A stretch of DNA of 64,000 nt, taken from JACQFK01 sp964619955 (GTDB taxonomy: Bacteria; Planctomycetota; MHYJ01; JACPRB01). The stretch lies in the NCBI GenBank assembly GCA_964619955.1, contig CAZUJF010000009.1, forward strand, positions 1 through 64,000, given 5' to 3'. Numbering within the stretch: position 1 is the first letter of the stretch; each line of letters opens with the position of its first letter. Below are positions 59,180 through 64,000 of the stretch, in pieces. A model generated the notes under the pieces. It did not search any database and had not been told where the DNA came from. It saw nothing but the letters and a program-made list of their open reading frames with translations. The position numbers and the translations under genes are program-made.

Positions 59180-59791
59180 ATGGAAGGCGAAGCGCCCGCC
59201 CCCAAGCGGCTCCTGATCCGCATCCTTCCCTGGATCGCCTGCGGACTCGCCCTCGCGGCCCTGCTCGTCACCGCGCTGCGCGTCCGGGACGCCAAGATCG
59301 AGGCCCGCCGCGCCGGGGCCGGCGAATCGCTCGATCCCGTCCTGGAGAGCCCCGGCCCCCGCGACCTGACGCTCGGCCGCGGCGGCGCCGTGCGCTACGA
59401 GGACTTCACCCTATCGTTCGAAGAAGGAAGGCTCGTCGTGCGGGACCGCCGGGGCCGCCGCTGCGTCGACTTCATCCAGCTCGACCGCAAGGGCGCCCGC
59501 GGCTGGCAGGAACTGCAGATCGACATCCTGTCCGCAAATCCGGAGGCCCTCGGGCTCCGGGCGCAGATCGTGCCCGGGTCCCCCTGTCGCGGACCCGGCC
59601 TCTATCGCGGCTTGAAAGCCGGGCTGAGAATCGACGCCCTGACCGTCCTGGGTTGGGAGGAGGCCCGCCGAGCGCTGACGGTCGGTGTCGAGGGCGCCGC
59701 GCCCGTCGCCTGCCCCCCCGGCGTCGAACGGCGCATCGGCGCCCTGCGCCTTCGGCTGGAGGAGGGGTTCCTGCGCCTCGAACTCGAGTAA
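59180..59791 (+). CDS. Single-pass membrane protein of unknown function
   Basis: This 203-residue protein has one N-terminal membrane helix (about 12-35, ILPWIACGLALAALLVTALRV). A compact exported domain of about 150 residues, strand-rich with Gly/Arg/Leu (VRYEDFTLSFEEGRLVVRDRRGRRCVDF; LRLRLEEGFLRLELE) follows. No family was recognised. ATG 59180 is preferred over GTG 59165, which overlaps the TATAGT box. The sulfatase follows by 30 nt. Confidence 0.65.
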   Translation: MEGEAPAPKRLLIRILPWIACGLALAALLVTALRVRDAKIEARRAGAGESLDPVLESPGPRDLTLGRGGAVRYEDFTLSFEEGRLVVRDRRGRRCVDFIQLDRKGARGWQELQIDILSANPEALGLRAQIVPGSPCRGPGLYRGLKAGLRIDALTVLGWEEARRALTVGVEGAAPVACPPGVERRIGALRLRLEEGFLRLELE

Positions 59792-59821
59792 CTTCCCCGC
59801 TCCCGGCGTGTTTAGCCCGGC

Positions 59822-61197
59822 ATGAAAAGCTCCGGCGTCCTGCTGCTCCTGCTCTGCGCCGCGGCCCCCCGGGCCGCCGACGAACGGCCCAATCTTCTGT
59901 TCTGCATCGCCGACGACTGGGGCTGGGGCCACGCCGGCGCCTACGGCGACAAGGTCGTGAAGACCGCCGCCTTCGACCGCATCGCCGCGGAGGGCGCCCT
60001 CCTCACCCACGCGTATTGCGCGTCGCCCTCCTGCACGCCCTCCCGCGCCGCCATCCTCATGGGGCAGCCCATCCACCGCCTCGACGACACGGGCAATCTC
60101 TGGTCCCGCTGGCCCGAGCGGCTGGTTCCCTTCACCGATCTTCTCGAAAAATCGGGCTACACCGTCGGCCTCAAGGGCAAGGGCTGGGGTCCGGGCGACT
60201 TCAAGCTCTCCGGCCGCACCCACAACCCCGCCGGCCCGCCCGCGAAGAGTTTCGACGCGTTCCTCAAGAGCGTCCCCGACGGCAGGCCCTTCTGCTTCTG
60301 GTTCGGCTCCAGCGACCCGCACCGCGCCTACGACCCCGGCAGCGGCGCGAAAAGCGGGATCCCCCTCGACGCGATCCAGGTCCCGGCCTGGCTCCCCGAC
60401 ACCCCGCAGGTGCGCAGCGACATCGCCGATTATTATTTCGAGGTCCAGCGCTTCGACCGGGATGTCGGCGAACTCCTCGCGCAATTGGAGGCTTCCGGCC
60501 GCGCGAAGAACACCCTCGTCGTGATCACCAGCGACAACGGCATGCCCTTCCCCCGGGCGAAGACCAACCTCCACGACTCCGGTTCGCGCCTGCCGCTCGC
60601 CGTGCGCTGGCCGGCGAAGATCCGCCCCGGACAGAGGCTCGACGCGTTCGTCTCCTTCGCCGATTACGCCCCGACCTTCCTCGAAGCCGCCGGCCTCCCC
60701 GCGCCCGCCGAGATGACGGGACGCAGCCTGCTGCCCCTCCTGCTCCAGGGAGATGCGACAGGCCGCGAGCGCGTGTTCATCGGCCGCGAGCGGCATGCCA
60801 ACGTCCGGCGCGGCGACCTGTCCTACCCCGCCCGGGCCCTGCGCACGAAGGACTGGCTCCTGATCCTCAACGGCCGGCCGGACGCCTGGCCAGGCGGGGA
60901 TCCCGAGAAATGGAAGGCGGTCGGCCCCTGGGGCGACTGCGACGGCGGCCCGAGCAAGGACGAGGTGCTGGCGAAGCCGGACGCCGTCTTTTACAGGCTC
61001 GCGTTCGCGAAGCGGCCCGCCCGCGAGCTCTACGAGATCGCCGCCGACCCCCACCAATTGAACAACATCGCCGCGCAACGGCCCGAGGTGGCCGCGAAGC
61101 TCGAGGCGGAACTGCTCGAGTGGCTCGCAAGAACCGGCGATCCCCGCGTGAAGGACGGCCGCTTCGACGGCGCCGACGAACGCTGGGACAGGTATCC

Positions 61198-61216
<19 letters not shown>
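59822..61216 (+). CDS. Secreted sulfatase (type I, formylglycine-dependent)
   Basis: This 464-residue sulfatase has a signal peptide (about 1-19). The N-terminal metal site is FCIADDWGW. The sulfatase signature is CTPSRAAILMG with Cys71 as the residue oxidised to formylglycine. Further active-site parts are GLKGKGWG, SSDPHRAYDPG, VVITSDNGMPFPRAK and NLHDSGSRLPLAVRWP. It probably desulfates an oligosaccharide or N-sulfated sugar (SGSH-like). No maturase gene is in the window. The 3' end overlaps tsaD by 19 nt. Confidence 0.92.
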
Positions 61217-62232
<1,016 letters not shown>

Positions 62233-62237
62233 CGCGC

Positions 62238-63563
62238 TTAATCCTCGGACTCGGCCTTGCGGGCGCCGAGCACGCGCGGCTCGACCTTGGGCTCCCGCTT
62301 CGCCAGCCTGGCGCGAAGGACCTCGAGTCCCGCCTCCAGCTGGAGGTCCTTGAAGTCGCCCGGCGCCGCCGGCTTCGTCCCCTTCAGGATCTCCTCCGCG
62401 TTCCAGAGTTTCATCAGCTGCGCGTACTCCTCCTGGCTCATCTCGATGCGGAGGTCCGGCTCGATGCCGAATTCCTTCTTCCCCTCCTCGCGGTGCACGC
62501 TCGTGCCGCTGGGCGTGTAATAGCGCGCCGTGGTGAGCTTGAGATGGGAGCCGTCGGGCAGCTCGAAGGGGGTCTGCACCGAGCCCTTGCCGTAGGTCCG
62601 GGCGCCGACGATGACGCCGCGCTTGTGGTCCTTCATCGCCCCGGTGAAGATCTCGCTGGCGCTGGCGCTGCCCTCGTTGACGAGCACGACCAGGGGCAGG
62701 TCCGCCGGCAGCGTGCCCTCGAGTTTCGCCTCGAAGTCGCGGCCGTCGTCCTTCGTCCGGCCCTTGGTGCTGACGATGAGGCCCTTCTCGAGGAAGCGGT
62801 CGCTCAGTTCGACGCATTCGCTGAGCAGCCCGCCGCCGTTGAAGCGGAGGTCCACGATGAGGGCCTTCGCGCCGTCCTCCCGGAGCCGCGCGACCGCCTT
62901 GTCGAAGTACGCCATCATTTCGGTGAAGTCCGTGATGCGGACGTAGCCGATGCCGCCGTCCAGGAGCCGCGCCTTCACGGCCTTCACGACGATCTTCTTC
63001 CGCACCAGGGCCACCCGGAACGGCTCGCGACCCTTGCGGAACATGGTGAGGGTGACGGGGGTGTCGGCCACGCCCTTGATCTTGCCGATGACCTCGGCGA
63101 GCTCCCGGCCCTTCGTGGACCAGCCGTCGACCTCCCGGATCTGGTCGCCCGGAAGGATGTCGGCGGCGAAGGCCGGGCTGTCCTCGATGGGGGTTTCCAC
63201 GGCGACGAAGCCGCTGGCCCGGTCGAGCGTGACCCGGATGCCGACCCCGTAGAACTCCCCCGTGAGATGCGTCTCCTTGAAAGACTGGTACTGCTTGGCC
63301 GTGAAGTATTCGCAATAGGGGTCGAGTTTCGTGGCCATGCCCTCGAGGGCCCCGTCCAGAAGCACCTCCTGGGAGACGCCGGGGTAGTAGCGGGCCTCGA
63401 TGCGGGACAGGGCGCTGCGGACCTTGGAGATCCCCGCCGGGGAGGAGCGCACGCCGCCGCGGCCGAAGACCTGCCAGCCCAGGGCGAAGCCCGCCAGCCC
63501 GAAGATCAGGGCGATCGTCGGCAGGACGGCGAGCAGGAGGGAGACGTTCCGGCGAGGCTGCAT
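62238..63563 (-). CDS. S41-family C-terminal processing protease (PDZ)
   Basis: This 441-residue protease has an N-terminal signal/anchor (about 8-30, LLLAVLPTIALIFGLAGFALGW). A PDZ domain (about 105-180, FVAVETPIEDSPAFAADILPGDQIREVDG) follows, then a tail-specific protease domain. The catalytic dyad is S301 in EGSASASE and K326 in TYGKGSVQ. It degrades or trims periplasmic proteins. ATG 63563 is preferred to an upstream ATG because a TATAAT (63588-63593) and an AAGGG ribosome-binding site precede it. tsaD follows. Confidence 0.94.
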   Translation of the reverse strand: MQPRRNVSLLLAVLPTIALIFGLAGFALGWQVFGRGGVRSSPAGISKVRSALSRIEARYYPGVSQEVLLDGALEGMATKLDPYCEYFTAKQYQSFKETHLTGEFYGVGIRVTLDRASGFVAVETPIEDSPAFAADILPGDQIREVDGWSTKGRELAEVIGKIKGVADTPVTLTMFRKGREPFRVALVRKKIVVKAVKARLLDGGIGYVRITDFTEMMAYFDKAVARLREDGAKALIVDLRFNGGGLLSECVELSDRFLEKGLIVSTKGRTKDDGRDFEAKLEGTLPADLPLVVLVNEGSASASEIFTGAMKDHKRGVIVGARTYGKGSVQTPFELPDGSHLKLTTARYYTPSGTSVHREEGKKEFGIEPDLRIEMSQEEYAQLMKLWNAEEILKGTKPAAPGDFKDLQLEAGLEVLRARLAKREPKVEPRVLGARKAESED

Positions 63564-63587
63564 GAAATTACCCTTCAAGGAGGCCTG

Positions 63588-63612
63588 ATTATAGCACGGT
63601 ATGCGGTATAAT
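63588..63612. promoter_or_regulatory. Interlocked divergent promoters
   Basis: Two perfect TATAAT boxes face away from each other: minus strand 63588-63593 (S41 protease) and plus strand 63607-63612 (coiled-coil gene). Each -10 overlaps the place where the -35 of the other would fall, so the promoters probably compete. Confidence 0.6.
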
Positions 63613-63644
63613 GAAGGCATCGGGCCGGGAAGCATGGGAGGGGT

Positions 63645-64000
63645 ATGCCATCACCACGACAGGAAGCGGCGGGGCCGCCGACCAGCGACACCCAGAAGCT
63701 GCATCGGATCGCCCCAGCGCCCGATTTTCTGAAGCTCATCGAGGAGCTCAAGGCCCTCAAGAGCCGTTCGTACACGCTGGACCTCCAGAAGCTCGAGGAG
63801 CAGAACGCGCACCAGCGCGAACAGGCGCTGAAGGACGCGGAGCGCCGCGCGGGCCGGGGCAACCCCGCCGAGGCGCAGAGGCTCCAGGCGGAATCCCGGA
63901 AGATCGTCGAGATGGAGCTGGAGCGCTCGAAGGAGCTGCTCCAGTCGAAATTCGCCAAGGTGGAGCAGGGACTCGCCTCCCTCTCCCGTTTTCTCACCGA
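63645..64000 (+). CDS. Coiled-coil protein, N-terminal part (cut by window edge)
   Basis: The 118 codons visible before the right edge give a soluble, highly charged helical protein with a short disordered start (SPRQEAAGPPTSDTQK). A coiled-coil region follows (FLKLIEELKALKSRSYTLDL; QKLEEQNAHQREQALKD; EMELERSKELLQSKFAKVE). No domain is assigned. ATG 63645 has a GGGAGGGGT ribosome-binding site and TATAAT at 63607-63612. The gene is open to the window end. Confidence 0.75.
   Translation, partial: MPSPRQEAAGPPTSDTQKLHRIAPAPDFLKLIEELKALKSRSYTLDLQKLEEQNAHQREQALKDAERRAGRGNPAEAQRLQAESRKIVEMELERSKELLQSKFAKVEQGLASLSRFLT

Overview
This 64 kb window is a gap-free piece of a high-GC bacterial chromosome, densely packed with genes on both strands. 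It carries core housekeeping genes (ssrA/smpB, der, tyrS, glmS, cmk-plsC-rpsA, uvrA, ybeY, ruvB, trmD-rplS, ribE, tsaD). These are mixed with secreted proteins of unknown function, Ser/Thr kinases, zinc-ribbon proteins, a secreted phytase and a sulfatase. There are no phage, transposase, CRISPR, rRNA or tRNA genes. Peptidoglycan enzymes, lipoprotein-type signals and many exported proteins point to a Gram-negative-type cell. The kinase, zinc-ribbon and sulfatase content resembles Planctomycetota or a related deep lineage, but nothing here settles the phylum.

Layout. 0-4.8 kb (minus): kinase fragment, LPG-synthase-type membrane protein, DUF366, HEAT lipoprotein, murein amidase and a secreted protein. 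4.9-12.3 kb (plus): a peroxiredoxin whose peroxidatic codon is TGA (candidate selenoprotein), a pseudokinase, a STAS-receiver protein, a three-gene ABC export cassette and a DUF486 protein. 12.3-15.7 kb (minus): GIY-YIG protein, tmRNA, SmpB and an alpha/beta hydrolase with Asp at the nucleophile position. 15.7-20.6 kb: degenerate GGDEF protein, discoidin-domain protein, GIDE-LemA protein and zinc-ribbon protein. 20.6-29 kb (minus): glmS to der cluster. 29.1-32 kb (plus): receptor kinase and GluQ-RS. 32-41 kb (minus): HicBA, cmk-plsC-rpsA, coiled-coil protein, ybeY, uvrA. 41-47.2 kb: TPR protein, RNase BN-like protein, and a serine-palmitoyltransferase-like/zinc-ribbon/GNAT operon that may make ceramide-type lipid. 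47.2-56 kb: ruvB, rplS, trmD, CNMP-binding protein, ribE, GNAT/RHH toxin-antitoxin, DUF4240-phytase, MoaB. 56-64 kb: ECF sigma factor, Tyr-rich protein, AAA/DUF4143 ATPase, larB, sulfatase, tsaD, S41 protease and a truncated coiled-coil gene.

Two themes recur. First, transcription-unit leaders very often have a -10 box (TATAAT, TAGAAT, TACAAT) only 5 to 11 nt before the start codon and no Shine-Dalgarno sequence, which implies widespread leaderless or near-leaderless mRNAs. Genes inside operons instead use ATGA overlaps or clear ribosome-binding sites. Second, a short two-part helical N-terminal module resembling the MshEN/GspE N-terminal domain is reused in three proteins: a pseudokinase, an active-looking kinase and a large membrane protein. 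In the first two it is followed by a zinc ribbon.

The most notable single observation is the in-frame TGA at 5075-5077 in the peroxiredoxin gene. It sits exactly at the peroxidatic cysteine position, the frame stays open for 100 codons after it, and a hairpin that fits the bacterial SECIS layout follows it.
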